A DNA stretch of 64,000 nucleotides from Xiphias gladius (lineage: Eukaryota; Chordata; Actinopteri; Istiophoriformes; Xiphiidae): positions 4,724,316 to 4,788,315 of the forward strand of contig NC_053411.1 in NCBI RefSeq assembly GCF_016859285.1, in the 5' to 3' direction. Every line of letters starts with the position of its first letter. The stretch's first letter is position 1. Position numbers and translations under genes: made by a program. Below, piece after piece: positions 20,201 to 36,200 of this stretch. The notes under the pieces are model-generated. The model did no database searches. It was not told the DNA's origin and was given only the letters and a program-made list of their open reading frames with translations.

Positions 20201-23200
20201 TAAAAGTTCAGTGCCAGGAACGATCGATAGCACTTTCATGTTTTCCCATTTTCTTTTCTTTTCACTTACAATCTTGTCCGGAGGAGGTGTACTGGCTATG
20301 TAGCACTTCACCTCTCCTCTCTCCCCTCTCACTGCGTACTGGACTGGGTCACTGGAGATGATGGGAGGACCTGCAATGGTCAAAATGACAGGACACATGT
20401 TACAGAAGGTAGTTACACTTAAAATGCAACAAACTGCAAATATCAAATTCAAGCCAGGTGGTTTTTCTCTTTTTTTTTTAAAGACATTGACCTTACCAGG
20501 CCTGTTCAAGAGGGAATGTTCAAGAGTTGATTTTAAAAATAAATGGCCTACACTTTGGACATGCAACATCTTTTTTTTTTTTTTTTTTTTCCAATTACTG
20601 ACGAGCTGACCTTTTCTGAAAGCACATGATTTTCATCTACAAGCACTGATACATGAAATGATGTGGATGACTTACTGACCGTTGACTGTGAGCGTGACCT
20701 CAGTCTCTCCTACTCCAATCCGTGGGACGATGGCCTTACATACATACTGGCCGGCATCTGCCTGGCTCACCGACTTCAGATACAGCTGGTTGCTGTTACT
20801 CAGAACCTGTGGGGGAGTGAAAAAAAATAAAATAAATTGACACAAATATAAACAAGGCAAATCTACTAAACAGCATGTGGGGATAAACAAAATAAAAGCC
20901 TACAGAGAGGTGAATGCACTAATGTACCTCCACCTGTATACCTTATATTTTATGTTGCGTACTTGAATGTGTGGCCTTATTTCAGTACACGTGTTCTACT
21001 ACTCTGACCCTAACCTGCTAACAAATGCAAACTGGCCCATCTGCTTTTAACCCATCGCAAAGGCTTTGCAGTTGCCTAGCAACCACATCCAGCGGAAAAT
21101 TAGCTGTGAGAAAATTATAGCTAAATATGTAACCATCTAGCGAGAGAGAGAGAGAGAAATACTGTACTTGACGGATTATGGAGATGTAGGTGAAGGCCAA
21201 ATCAGTCCATAGTTTGTATCTACTCCGAAACACTCTCAGCTTCATCTTAATATAAGTCAATCCAGTTAACCGGAACCCACAGTTTACTAGCCAACCAGCA
21301 CTCATTAGCAACCAGTGCTAATTTCTTCACCTCCTGGCTGGTATAACACCAAAAACAAAAGTCAACAAAACAGCGATGGTTAGCTTAACTGTTAGCTGAA
21401 AACTGTTTTTTAACTCAAACAGAATCGGGAGGCCTGGTTGGCCTGGTTGGTGAAGGAGAAGTTTGACATTTTGGGAAATACACTGATTCGTTTTCTTGGC
21501 AGACGGTTGTTCAAGAGCATCGGTACGGCTGCCAGACAGTGTATGATATCATCTTGAATCCTTATGTACACTCCAAACTTAAGTGAATACAAAGAATATC
21601 AGAGAGAAGAACAAATGAAAATGAAGAAAAGAGATCATGACATGCACAAAGGGAAGAGAGATAAGTAGGTGTGCGGACAAGGTAATGTTCAGGCTGCCTT
21701 TGTAAAGACAGGAGAATAAAGTGTGATCTGTAAAAAGAGTTGGTATACAAGAACTGAGGAGACATGCGCAAAGCGTGGGCTCGTGGCTTCTGACCATGTT
21801 TGAACCCTTTTTGAACCAGGTGAGCGTGAGCGGAGGGTTTCCAGCCCATTTGCAGTTGAGGGTGACATCAGAGTCGACATCGACGGTTTTCGGCTGCGGC
21901 TCCACCAACAGGATCGGACCGACTGCAGACAGAAAGAGAGAGAGGGTTGCTCTTTGTTGTGTTTGAGTCATAATGGCGTAGGACTAAAGGGGAGATGCTG
22001 CTCTGAGAAAAAGAAAAACACAACAATGGTGTGTTTTATCCCCTCTGACTCCAGACTGTAGTGAGTGAAGTGGGCCACGAGTGACTGAAAAAGGGAAGAT
22101 GAGTATTGTATGACTCACAGTGAACGTCTACCAGGATGCTGACGTTGGTCTTTCCCACCGCGTTGAAAACCAGGCAGGAGACGGGCTCGGTGAAGAAAGA
22201 GTGGTCCGCCTTGGTGGTGAACACACTCTCCCTGGCACCCTGCAGCACCACGCCACCCTTAGCCCACCTGGGATTTAAACACACCACATTAAAATGCCCC
22301 CATAACACATACGTCCATTTATATGTGACACAAAAGGAAACCCCGAAAATCGAAACGTCTTGTTTTTCGGATATGCTCTACATGGATTTACATTTCCTGT
22401 TTGATGCCCGATTAAGGTAGATTTAATACGCACACTTTTTAAAGCAAAACCTTACAAAACCAAAAGGCAACTCTACATTTCCGTCATACATTTTGGACAG
22501 GTAACTTTAAGAGGCCCAGTGCAAATGTGCTTGTGTGTGGAGGCTGACCTGTAGCCCATAATAGGAGGGTTGGCGTGAGCCTGGCAGGTGAAGGTGACTC
22601 TCTCCCCCTCGAGGACAGAGCGCGGCTCGATGGACAAGGTCACCGTCGGTGGATCTGGAAGAAAAGAGACAGGGAGAGAGAGGGAGTCACATAAAACAGC
22701 CTTGCTGTATCTAATGTATGCTGCAATCTGGAGGATAGTCTGATGCTAAATGGCTGCCATGTATTCCTTAGTAACAGCTATAAAAACATTTAGCCTTTAA
22801 ACTAGTCAGACGTGATAAAAACAATTTATGTAGTCATAGGAAGGGTGATATAATTGTGTATTGGTTGTGTAATTAATCTTTTCTTTTTCCTTATACTTAT
22901 ATTTCGTTATGGTATCTGCGTAGAGTAAGTGTAATATATTAAAAAGAAACAAAATTACTTCTTAGGTTAAAATCACTATTCCTAAATTTGTAGACTATGT
23001 ATTCCAGATTAAGAGCAGCATCGCTTACGGTGGACGTTGAGGGTGACAGTTGTGCTTTTGCCGGTGTGAATAGCCAGGTTGGTGGCCACACAGCTGTAGT
23101 TTCTCCCAGTGTCAGTATCGACAGGCTGGATGGGCAGGTAGCTGCGCGTGGTCACTCTCTTCCTGTCTGGAAGCACCTCCTGATCATGGTTAGAGGACAG

Positions 23201-24127
23201 AGAAAGATTGACAAAAGATTAAAAAGACAGATTAAATGTTGTAACCGTAGGTACAGTTCACGAATGTGTGGGTTTAGTGCGCGTGCGTGGCTTTCATTTT
23301 TTCAGACTCACTGTGGTACTGGCAGCCCCCTCCACAGGCAGACCGTCTTTAAGCCACTCGATCACGGAAGGCGGTTTAGCCCCTCGAGACACGCAGCTCA
23401 GGTTGTAGGACTCCCCCGCATTCAGCAACACCTCCGGACCCCCGTCGATCACCGGGTCATCTGGGGGGACTGGAGCAGGCGAGAGGGCAGCGTTAGAAAA
23501 CACAAGACACCGTCCCACACACTGCATGCATACGTGGGCGCGGACGTACTGAGGACGGTGAGTTTGGCCCTCCTGGACCTCAGCGCGGCATCAGGGGCCT
23601 GACACTCATACAGGGAGTCATCAGACAGATCGGCTGAAAGGATCTCCAGGTTGTACTGCCCCAACTCCTGCACACGCAACACGCGGTACCTGGGCCAGGC
23701 TGGGAGACACAGACAGACGGAGTAGATTGAGAGTTAAATAATCACAATACCTTTCAGGGGACGAAAACAGCCGCTAGATTTCCCCCTCAGGCCTACATGG
23801 GGAATTTTATATGAGTTGGATGACTTCTTATATCGATTTAAAGTTCGATTTCCTCTGTGCTAATGTTGGCTGAAGGTCAATTCATGTCACTATGTCTTTG
23901 ATATCTGCAATTTCATCGCATGTTTCAGGATCCCCACATATCCATGTGGTCCGTACCAGAATTTGAAATCAGGCAACGCCGCACAGTTTGTTGCAGTTCA
24001 TGCTGAGAAGAAAATATATTTTTCTTCATCAGGGTAGATGACACCAGAGAGATGCGAGGCCACATGACGCGATAGACGTGCACAAACACTAACGCATGAC
24101 CAAACATACACATTCGCACAGCACAAT

Positions 24128-24212
<85 letters not shown>

Positions 24213-27200
24213 GCACAGGCTCTCCAATCCTCCCTTTCCCTTCCCCCATCCGCCACACAGCCCAGCTGTGTCTCTGCTGTACATTCTCACCATTAGGTGG
24301 CATCCATGCTCTCTTTCACCAGCAGGGGGAAAAGACGAATGCATTATGACAACAACATTTTAGAGGACTCAAATTAACTCCAGCCTGTGATGCAGAATTC
24401 ATGTTTGCCGCCCAGACGTAAATCACATGTGAAATTCTTTGCTGCCATCTCCATGTGCAGCCTCTGAACTGAGCTTTGCTGCTTGCCCAACCTTGTGTGT
24501 CCTTGTTTCTGCATGCATGTGTGCGCGTAAGCCTTGTATATACGTGCATTTGCATGTGAAATGTCGAGAGCGAGAAAGCGTATGAAAAGCCCAGAGAAAG
24601 CGGGGGGAGCGGAGGGACAGAGCCTCATACACAAACATACACGCGCACCCACTGAGTGTATGTGTGCATGAAGCGGCCAGTGTTCATTCACATGTTTTTA
24701 TTTAATAGCTTTAGCTTGAAGCACCGGACCATTACAGTAACAATAAGATTAAAAGAAGGGAGGGACATATAGAAAGAATGGAGAAGGGACGGACGAGGAT
24801 GGAAAGAAGGAGAGAAAGAAGGGAGAGAAGGGCTGACAAAAAGAGGGCAACCAGACTTGAGAGTGTGTCAAGCAAGAAGAAGGTAAGAGGAGAGAAAGAG
24901 AGACAAGGTAGAGAAGTTAAATGAAGAATAGTAGAGAGGGCTAAATACAACAGAGGCACAAGAAAGAAGGAGCACAAGAGGGAGAGAAGGGAACGAGGGA
25001 TCTTAGATGAGGAGGTCACAGCGGAATAGCATGACAGACGGTGAAGGAGAGGAGAGGAGAGGATAAATAAATCCCAAATCAGTAGATGAACAGTGAAGAA
25101 TGTAAGAAAACTGAAGAAAAGGGACAGAAATGGTGAAAAGAAAGTTACAGAAAGCAGAGGAATGGGAAAGGAAATGAAACAAAAACCGGAAAAAAACCCC
25201 AGAATATTAAGGGACAAAGTCTGGGGAAAGCAATTACAACAAATACAAGGCAACAGCACGTCACAAATGATGCAGTCCCCCCCTGGAACAGTCACTTAAA
25301 AATATGCCCAATTGTTTTGACCGGTAATTGCACGGTCCCCTTTCGGTCTCATCAGCGCAAGTCTGAAAATGCTGCAACACCCGCAATGAGATGCATCGGT
25401 CATACGTTTTGTCAAAGACAGAGAGGCAGTGTCTGTGTTGTTGGCAGACAGAAAAAACCAGGGCACCTAATAAATCAAACTCAAAATTTCGTCACTTGGG
25501 ACAAATATGCAAAGAGAACGACCCAGTCAGGGCAGACAGCTGGGGCTATATTAGTTGATGAGTCTGCCCTTCAGTAAAGATCAGGTATTAGACAGCCAAG
25601 TATCACCCACTACTTGTATGACAAAGGTGATGATGTGATGCATCTCAACCAAGTTGAAAGGTGTGCCTGATGGAGCTTCCAATTTCCCGTCAAATACTGA
25701 ACGTTATGTGCAGAGAGCAGTCAAATTTAACATCAGCCCAAATAAGTGCGCAGTGTGTCACAATCTGATGTGATGGGAAAGCTGCTGTAGTAGTTAAGCT
25801 GTCTTTCAGTAGCATGACAGCCTCTATCATCTCTTGGGGGAAAAAAAATGCTCTGTTGGCTCAATCTAGCTGTAACTGAAACAATCAGCAGCAAAAATAT
25901 TTTGTCAGCATACATTAGCCACCGCAGTTGCAAACATGCAACGTCCTGCAAACACTGGGTGAGAGATTCAAAATGCTGCGTACAGAGGAAAATTGGACAG
26001 TTTGTTAGTAATAATTCTTATTCCTCCTCTGCCCTTCAAATTAAACTATGTTTTATTACAATAATACAGAACATTTACACGATTGAATTAAGTTGAATTA
26101 AGTGAAATTAAACTGAGTTACTTTTGCACCTAACCTTACCAACGTTGGTCTTGTAGAGCCAGGAGGAGTATTTCTTCTCTCACAGCCACGATGGGTCAAA
26201 GCCTTTCCTATGCTCACCGGGGGGGGGGGGCAGCTGTAACAGCATGGGAGCTGCTAGTGTTCTGGCCAGGACTAGGTTGCATGCTGTCAGCACTGGAGAT
26301 GCTCGCATCCTCGCCGCTGTCGCCAGATTGCGTGCATTTAAAAAAACGTTGATATTTTGGCCTGACTTTCAGACGTTTGGGGGGTCAACATCTGTCCCTC
26401 TTTGGTTTTTTTGAGGGGTTTATAACACTTGTTGGAAAGCTTTTAATCACCTGTCTCTCCTCTGCTCCGCCCCACTCCGCGTGTGTGTGGGGAGGGTCTA
26501 AGACACACGCGCATGGTGAAACAGAAAGCGGAGGAGAGGAGAGAAGCGCGACTGTAAATGATACCAAAACACAGTAGAGACTCTCACACTGAGCTGAAAT
26601 GAAACAAGTTTGGATAAATTAGGTAAATAACAGGAATAAAAATTTTTCTTTTTTTCTTTTTTGCCTTTGGTTTCATTGGGGGGGGGCGGGCGACTCCCCA
26701 AGGCAATGGTAGGGGAAACACTGCTGTAGGTCAAATGCTAACCAATGGAAATGCAAAGCCTAGCAAGCCTATACAGTAGTGGTGTGGCAAAAAAAAAAAG
26801 AAGTCATAGGAAAAATAACTAATAGGTTAATTCCAGTAATTAAGCTTCCATTCTGACAATTCCACCATCCTGTCTCTTAAGGCTCGATTATACTGGATAT
26901 ACTTTTACCCGCATAGCCTTGCAAGGTAAGCATAAGTGGTTCTTTAAACCGGGTTTTATTTATAGAACACTATTTTTCAGTAGGGTTGGTTTCGTTTGCA
27001 TCCAGATGTTTCATTTATTCACTTTTGGCTATCTCAACTCGTCCGCTCTCTTGCTAATTAGTCTCCACGCACTCTCCATTACAGCACATGGTGTTAGGCT
27101 GTTACAGCTGACTCCAGGTGGCGGGAAGCATGTCCTGTGCAGTCCACCTTTCCTAGCTGGTAGTTTTTTTTGGTGCCGTGGTTGGCATTTAGCCCAAAGC

Positions 27201-30200
27201 ACCACTGTAAAATAGGCTTTACATATTATACCGTCCCTCGGCACTCTGAAATTTGCTACAGTGTAATAAGTCAAATGAGTCTGGTTTAATACCAGAAAGA
27301 ACTCAAGACATTCGCAAAACCCTTGTTATTAATGACACCGTTGGCTGTTAAGTGAACTGCAGTCAGCGAGCAGGCGCTGGCGCTCACACGCGGGCTCACA
27401 CTCTGTAGGTAAGCACGAGGGGCATCGGCCAATACAGTGACGTGACATACATGAGACTGCACGTGACTGAATGTTTGATAGATGAGGTACCTAAATTTAC
27501 ACCGTTGTCATACTTTGACTATAAACTATTTTTGAGACAGAAGACTGTTTGACTGTCAAGTGCTGTCGCAGTGCTAAAGTGAGGTCTGGAGATAGGTCTG
27601 GCTATGTGAGACTACCGTTGAGGCTAGTTTGACTAACTTTATGTTTTTTTGAAATAGGTTTTATAAAGCATAATATCATTATCAGCTTAATATAGGCTAG
27701 TGACGCTGAACTAATCCATTCTCATTGCACGATAAATTGCCTGCATTTATGTGATACGTCAGCGTTAGCTAGCTAGCCAGCATTATCAATCACTGTTTGC
27801 CTAGCTTTTAACGAGAGGCTCAGCGATGTCAGCAGTGAATTTAGGAGAATATTATAAATAAGATGTGCTGCCACACTTCATTATTGATGTGATAGTTTCC
27901 AGCACAATGCCTATTTTGCTTAATCGATGTGCTAATGTTTTAGCATAACAAAACAGACCTTTTATACTGTCAAGCAACGTTACTGTAATTAATGGGTCTG
28001 GCAGTGGGTTGAAACAATGATAATCCTGAACTAACATCAGTTATAAACAGATCATGGGAGTGGGATGAGTAACGTCAGACTGGAGATAAGGCACATAAAA
28101 TCTACAAAGTAACGTGTTCTAGTGAACAGATGTTTTGTTTTGTGCTGGAAGCTGGTCGATATTTCTGACATACTCCATTTCCAAGTCCTTTATATAGAAA
28201 TCCGTCAACACACTGTTACAGGCAAACAATAAAGACTGGGAAGGTCTCATTTTTTAAGCTACGTTACAATCCCTTCACACATTTGCATAAAAATGTGATT
28301 AATACTTTTAAATTGCTTCACATTCTTACATATAGTACCTTTAAAAATGTAGCATAAAATTTTGCCTATTACCTGCTCCAATCCAAAGATACCGAGTAAT
28401 CTGCTTTGAAAAGGCCATTTTAGTCATATGCTGAACCCAGTGAAGGAAGCCTGAGGAGGCTTTATGATGTCTTACCCTGCAGGTCTTCTCCAATGCCCAG
28501 AGCCAGGCCATCTTTGGTCCACTGAACAATGCCCGAGTAGTTGAAGACAACGCAGGACAGGATCACCCTCTGGCCCCGCACCACCGACTGGTCTGCTGGC
28601 TCCTGAGAGAACCTCGCTGTCCACACTGGAGGTTGAGAGAGAGAGACAGAGAAGAGGGGATTGGGAAAGAAAGACGGGGATAATTTAGGGACTTTCTCAT
28701 TTTCACTGTGTACACACTGCAGGCAAGCTACTGTAAAATTACCCCAACCACAATTATAGCATGTTATTGTATCTGTGGTTTTATGGTTAATTGATTAGAA
28801 ACTGCGTTCTCCCAGCCGCAATGGAATGCCACGATTGTCTTTTTTGATCACACGATGGCTTGCGGCCATTAACTGAGCACCAAGGAGTAAAAAACGGTAT
28901 GGAAAGACGAACGTGTCAAAGAAGAGGAAATCGGAACAGAGCTAAGAAGAAGAAAGAGAGAGAATGAAGAGGAAGAGGTTGTTAATGCTGACTCAGGCAA
29001 GAAGAGTTTGGAGATCAAACACGCAACTTCAGCCATAGGGTCTCTCACACCCCTTTTCTTCTCGCTCCTGACTTTTATTTCTTCAAAACTCTCCGGCCCT
29101 CCCTCTCGTCTCTCTCTGTTTCTCCCTTCTTCATTCCTCCCTATGAGTCATCTCCCAGGCTTCCACTCCCCAACCAAAACTACAGTGGCTGTCATTGTCT
29201 ACTACCCTCTCACTCTCCAGTCTGTAGTCCAGTGCCTATCTGCTGCCACAGCAGACAGACCAGCACCGTGCTGGCCCACCGACCTATCTACTGTCTACTA
29301 TGAGGAAAAAACAAGAAAAACCCCTCTGCGGTTGTTCAAACTGCATGATGACAAGTTGTAATTAGCTGTCCCTTGAAGACATGACACCAGTATAATAGAG
29401 GAGAGGCAATCACTGTGGAGGATTTGCATCTCACTTTAAATTTTCATTTTTTCAAATTCTGTCTCTCACTTTAATTTTTCTTCTCTCTCCCTCTTGTGAT
29501 TTTCGAAGAATATCGCACAGTAGATCATTAACCCAATGCTGCATTGTACACCCCCCCATCCTCCTCCTCTGCCATTACCTCTCTCCTGTTCTCTTTCTAT
29601 AACGCCCTTTACAATTTGGTTAATTGGGTAATGTCCTTTACCCAAATTGCTTTCCTTCACTCTCTGCTTTTCCCTCTATATGTATGCATCCCCACTCACC
29701 TCTTTCAATTTGTACATCTATAATGCTGTCTATGAATGTCCTTTTGCCTGCGTTGATTTTCCTCTACCTCTCCCTATCTACAGTATGTACACGCCTCCCT
29801 CTTTCTATATACATATATAATGCTGTATATGTCCTTTTACCCATAATGCTTTCTATTTCTGTGTTCCTCCTCCTCGCTGGTTGGAAGGGGGTTAGAGGCT
29901 GACTGTCACAACTCATTTATCACATTAAATATCAGCCCTCCAGCACTTTCTCTCTCTCTCTCTTTTTCATTCCCCCGTTCACTCGTCTCTCTCTTCTCTC
30001 ACTTTTTCTCTGACTCCCTTTTCTGCACCTACTACCATTTAACATCTCTTCTTCTCACTTTTCCTCTCCACTTTTTTATCACTTGTTTCCCCCTTCTCTT
30101 TCCCTTACATTCCCTCTCTCATTCCTTCACACTTCTCCCTCAGAGCCCCCAGTGCTTTTTAGAAGGTTCCCATCTCTCTCACTTTTTTTTAACAACTGCC

Positions 30201-33200
30201 ATATGCCTCTGCACCCCACCTCCCTGACCCTCAGTTCCTATCTCTCACGTTTCCCCTCCCTTTCACATACACAGTGCTCTCCCCCATCATGTCAGATTTG
30301 GTGTGATCTGCAGAGGTACAATATGCCTAACAATAGAAAAGCACCCAGTCATGCAAAAAGATCTGCATACCAATCACAACAATGGCTTCTGACATTAATA
30401 TTCTGAATATAAAGGAGATGTGTAAGGGTACAAGGTGAAAATGGAATCAGATGCAAATGGAGCATTGCAGCATGAATAGCTAGAATTATTCAGCACTGAA
30501 CCAAAAAATAAAAATAAAAACAATAGCGGCCCTTAATTTTCTCCTTGAGGAATGCCCGGATTAACAGGATTAGATAATTAAAATAAACAAAGCAAACAAA
30601 ATAGCAACAACCATTGGCTATGAAAAGTTGGAAGGTAAAATCATGTAAAGTAAGTCACAAGACCTTTAACTCCGAACACTGTAAAAAGGCACCACAAGAG
30701 TGCACGTTTTCCCCAGCCAGCAACCACATTAGCTCAAAGTTATATGATTCTTCTAATGGGATACAAGAATCTGAGTGTATGGAGGTAAATAAAAACTACC
30801 AACTTCTTTCTAGCAATCAGTTGGAAAAAGCCAACGTCACCAATGTCAATGTCAGGAATATTTAATGTCGTAGAGAAACGCTTAAGATTCAAACCAGGAG
30901 CTATCGAGAGGGCTATCTCTGAATTCTGTCAGGGGCTATTATTCTGTCTGCTGCTCACCACCCCTGCTCAGCTGGCCCGAACTTGGATTTTCTGGCTGCA
31001 AGCAAAGTCAACAGTCTGAGCCAAAGGTGACTTCTTCAAATTTCTCCCTTTGTTCAACCAATAATCCATAACTCACACCCTATTTTTGCAAGACGTAAAC
31101 CTGCAATATATGAGTTTTTGGCCACTTGATGTAAACACAATACTGACATTTTATAAATTTTAAGACAATATAGCAAACTTGTTAGCAAGCAGTTTCTTAT
31201 TTAGACACGCAGCAAATCCAGAGGGGCTCCAGAGTCGCGCTAATTCTCTGTGGGTTTGCTATTATGAGTGACCCCTTTAACTTAAACATAATCATGTGAT
31301 CCATTGTAAATACAGAAATACTGATTATAGCTGCTTTATGAGGTGTGTGATGCGCCACCTGCTCCAGACAAATCAAAGGGGATGCAGGAATCTGTGAAGG
31401 TGCAGTATAAATGAAAGATGTGTTTTGTGCTGATTGTAGCTAGCTGACAATGATGAAGTGGTAATTGAATCGGATGATGCATAATTAGCAAGATATTTTG
31501 GAAAAAACGCTATTATAAACAAAGGGTAATTCTAGAACGAGTATAGATTTTTCTTTTAATTTCCTGTATGCACCCTAATTTGATTAAACTTACATTTTTG
31601 TAATGCTAATTACTTTAATTGGAAAGTACAGTGTTGATTTACACCATCTTAAAAAGCGTGAAAAGGCATTTCTCAGATATACATGGGTATAAAGAGAGTG
31701 GAGCTGGGTTTAAACTACCCCGCAACCTCGACAGTAGCCTGAGGGCAAGCAAATCCTTTCCTCCACCACCTCAGATATGCTAGCTGGAGGTATGCCCTCG
31801 ACTGCCTCAGTAAACCACAAACCTAATCCAAACTGAATACTCCTGAGTGGAGGCTGCACAATCTGCGGAGAAAACACCCATGCAAGGGCTGAGGACTGAA
31901 AACACTGACTCATTTAAACATGTGCTCATCGCCTTCTGATTTCCATATTACCCAGTTAACACTTGTCAACATAAGTGTATGTGCTTGTGTCTGTGTGTGT
32001 CTGTGTCTAAACGAGGAAATCTATACGGAGAGAGCAGTCGGAGCAAAGGCAAGACAGAAAAGTGTATGCAAGGGAGCTTGCATTCTTTCATTATGTGGGT
32101 TATGCTGCAGTGACAAATTTAGAGTGTGTCCTGATTTCCTTGAGTCACTGATCCCCAAGACACCACCGGGAGACTCCGAGCACCCTGTCCACACAAAGAC
32201 CACGGTCACAAAGAGCTGTGACCATGACCACGTGCACACGGAAACACACATGCACACACACATAAAAACAGGCAGCAGAGATGACCTAACCCTCACCACA
32301 TGGGCTAACCATTTCCTGTCAACACACACACAAACATAACCAGACTAAACCCCAAACATATAATCGACACATACAGGCGGTTTCCCGAACATAGATTACA
32401 CCACGACTCGGACTAAACTGTCAAGCCAGCAGAGCATCTCCATCTCCGTCGGGAACAGGTCTCTGTTTAGTCTAGGATTAAATACAGCCTTGGTCAAAGT
32501 TTGGAAAGGGATTAGGATTAATCTGGGGCCGAGGACAACAGCCCCTGCAGACACTGTGACACCAACCTCGGCTTGTCAAAGAAGACACAAAGCCAAAGGC
32601 AAGCACGCACTGCCTTGTCGGGTGACTCACCAGAAGCACGGCCACATGCCGCCATAGTGTGAACCACCACAGCAATTTAGCCCGAGAGCACCTCTCACAC
32701 CATGCGATGGTGTTTAAATAGCAAGGTAATGAACCGTCAATTTGTTGCTGAAAATTACTGAAAGGGTATATGCATGCAAAGATGTTCGGGCTATTTTTAG
32801 TAAGTGTGCTGCTCATATGCCCTGCATTCCTTAATTTGCCACAAACGCTGCTGTTCGGTGGCGAATGCCAGAGCTTGCTTTTCGGCATTTATATACAGAC
32901 TTGCCACACCTCTCTGAATGGGACAGGAGACAAGGTTGGAAGTGATGCCATGCAGCAGAATTCTGGGAAAGGCTCACTGGCGGCATTCCGCATCACTGGA
33001 TCAGATGCTATTAAATAAAATGCCATTTGTATGGATTGTTATGCATCGATCTAATTATCTTTGTGTCTGGCCCCCTCCCCGTACCCCTCTGTACCCCTCC
33101 AACAAAGTCCCCCTGCCTTCCTCTCCCTCGCTGCTCTCCAGCCAATCCCGCGCTTCAGCTGGATCACAGATTTGCGTCACCATAGCAACAGCTGACGTGT

Positions 33201-36200
33201 AAAGTAACTGCCCAAAAAAAGTTTTCTGTACGAGCGTGTCTGTGAGCGCACATCTGTATGTGCATCTATGTGTCTGATGAAACCCTCCCTGAAAAAAGAA
33301 ACGTCTTTCAATGACCTCATCCTCCCTCCTCCTATCCAATTAATAGTCAGGTGGCCGCACGGGTGTCTCATTATTTCTCTCTTCACTGTTAGTCAATCGG
33401 CTCCAAATTGATTTTGTTATCTGTCTAATTCCATATCGCCGCTGTGTGTGGCCGATGTATCGGTGTTATGGCGGGGCTGCATGAAAATGAGATGCAGGAA
33501 CAGGAGAACAAAGAGATGGCGAGGTCCACAGACACGGAACTGTGAAGTGTGATGGAGGAGGATGACATCATTGTTTCAGGACAAAGTTGCAGCCATAGGA
33601 GTCACGCGGCACTGACTCACCCTGTCCCTGTTTGCTGTAAATGAATCTACATATATCTAGCTGTCAGTCTGTACGCTGACAGATCTGTCTGTGCATCTTA
33701 TCAGTGTGGGGATTGGACTGCTTGGACTTTATGACTGCAGCTGTCGCCTTAAGAGCCCCCCTTAAATTCAGAAAACTTATTCAAAACACAGATGAAGCCA
33801 TTTGTTCTAGTGCCTAACAAAGCTGACTTGGAGATATGTGGTGTTAGTGCAGTACAGAACTATGCTTTCTAAACGTGTAGGTACGCATGGTGTATGTACT
33901 ATATGCTGTATGTAATGTATGTACAGCTGTGAATAATGATCATTTTCAGTCTTGATTCATCTCCATGAAGTCTATAAATTGTCAATTAAATAATGGAAAA
34001 AATCCCATCATGAATTCCCTGAGCCCATGGTACGTCTTTAAATTGCTTACTTTGTGGGATTTTCCGTTTACAATGATAGAAAACTGAGAAAAGCGCCAAA
34101 TCCTCATGTTTGAGAAGCTGGAAGCAGTAACCTTTAGCATTTTCGTTTGGCGAAGGATTTAAACAATTATTCAGTTATCAAGACTGTTTTCAGTGAATTC
34201 TCTGTCAACTGGCTAATTGATAAATCTACCACTCATTTTGGCTCTAAACTGTATTCATGAACTACATGAGCGTACGCAGTTTCTCTAGCTATTCATCTGT
34301 CCGTGGGAACTCTACCACCTGTGCCTGTCTTCTCTCAACAACATGGCCGCCTGGCAGGATGGCCATAATAACTCGTCACCATGGTGACGGCGCTATAGGG
34401 ACAAGTGAGAGACATAGATGGAGAGAAGCAGGGAGTGAAAGGAGGCGACCCACTGAGCCCGCTGACACCGTGTCAGTCAAACACAAAGGTGACTCCTGGA
34501 GGTGGGGATGGAGCAGAGTGAAGATTAGGGCAGAGGGGAGAAAGAGCCAGAAAGAGAAAGACTCTGAGACTCCTTCCTTTGTTTGCCGCATTGTCTGCCT
34601 GCTCGCTCCCTTCCTCTGTCATCTTACCTTGTCGTCCTCCCCCTTAAAAGCCGTCAGCAACCTCTCTCTTTCTTCCTTTCTTTTGTGGCCTTGCCCCCTT
34701 CTCATTCCCTATTCACTTCCTTTTGTCTGTCAAGGATCCACTTAGAAATCATCACTCCTCCTTCTTCCCTCCACCTAGTGCCGTGCTCCCTTTTAGGGCT
34801 ACCTTTCACCTTCAAGCATATCTGCCTCTCTGTCCCCCCATCAGTCCTTCCTCCCATTCCTTCTCTCCATTACTATCAAAATGGTTGCTGTGGAAACGAG
34901 TTTATTTGGAAATGGCAGGAGGAAAATTAGTGCTGCTCTTTGTCTGTCCATTTTGATGCTACCACACGCGTGAGAGTGCAATTGGGGATGCGTACACTAA
35001 TTTTCTATGAATATACGTTTGTGCAGGCAGAGTGTGTGTCTGTGCGTGTGCCACCCTTCCATTGTCCGGGGTTCCTCACATACACGCATTTCTGAAGAGC
35101 TTTATTTGTACCAAACCTCTGTTACAGACATTGTTACCATGGCTACAGCCAGTGAGGACCATTGACACAATGACAGACACAGTGGCCATGGCAACCCCAG
35201 GATCACTGGTGGGTAATATGATAATTCATGGACGAGGTACGTGACACATTTCGCGCACATGAATATGCTCAAGCCCTGGAAAGCCGGCCTGTTGCTGGTA
35301 ATCCACGAGCCTTTGTTTAGCCAACATGCCGAGTGGCTGACAAAGAATACTCCGCAGTAACCAAGGGTGACCAGAACTAACAATAGCTGTCCTCTGGATA
35401 CGCTTGAACAAGGGGGCACATACATATCAAGCTGCTACTCCGCAGTAGTGTGCTGTGTAGCTTGTAGCGCAGGGGTTGCCACTGAATTCAACTGGCACAA
35501 TCAATATCATAATGAATCAATAATTCACAGCGGTGGAGCCCCATTGATTTTGGGCAGCGACCCATTCCTTAAGCCACTCCGCCTCCAAAAGCCACGTGAT
35601 CTGGCACGTACACATTCCCACCGTCAGTGCGATTGTGTACAGCTTTTAGATGGTCCACCAATTCACCTCACATTACGGTACGGCGAGAGATGGAATCCTG
35701 CAGGAGAATTTTACAAGCAGTGTCCTATCGATAAATCACCTCCTCCAAGGTCTGCTTTAATTCAATCCAGTGTAATCTAATTTTATTGGTATGTACTATA
35801 GCTTCTTGCAATGTCATCTGTCACAAACCATCCAATAAAAGGCCAGGGCCTTGACCTCCTAGAGTTAAGTAATATTCATACAGAACCCCTTGCTTATATA
35901 CCATATACCATAAAGTCTTTGTTGATAGAAAAAAACACTAAAAGACTAGAAAGCAAATTGACTGGGGTGATAATAAAGCTTTATAGACTTTTAAACTTTA
36001 AAGCCATTGGATAAAATTGAATATACAGATTGTTTAATTAATGAGGAGAAGTTTTCCATAAGACAAATAGGGACCAAATCAAAAGAGCAATGGTTTTATG
36101 CAATTGACACTTAACATACCCTAACATGACATACCTTATATGACCAACAGCATGTCCACTTACATGCATGGACTTGGTCTGCAGCTGTTGTTCACAGTTT

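Noticed and set aside
24732-25295. 187-codon minus-strand frame rich in Leu, Ser and Phe
   Set aside because: Product of the polypurine/polypyrimidine tract; no stop words can arise easily there and the composition is not protein-like.
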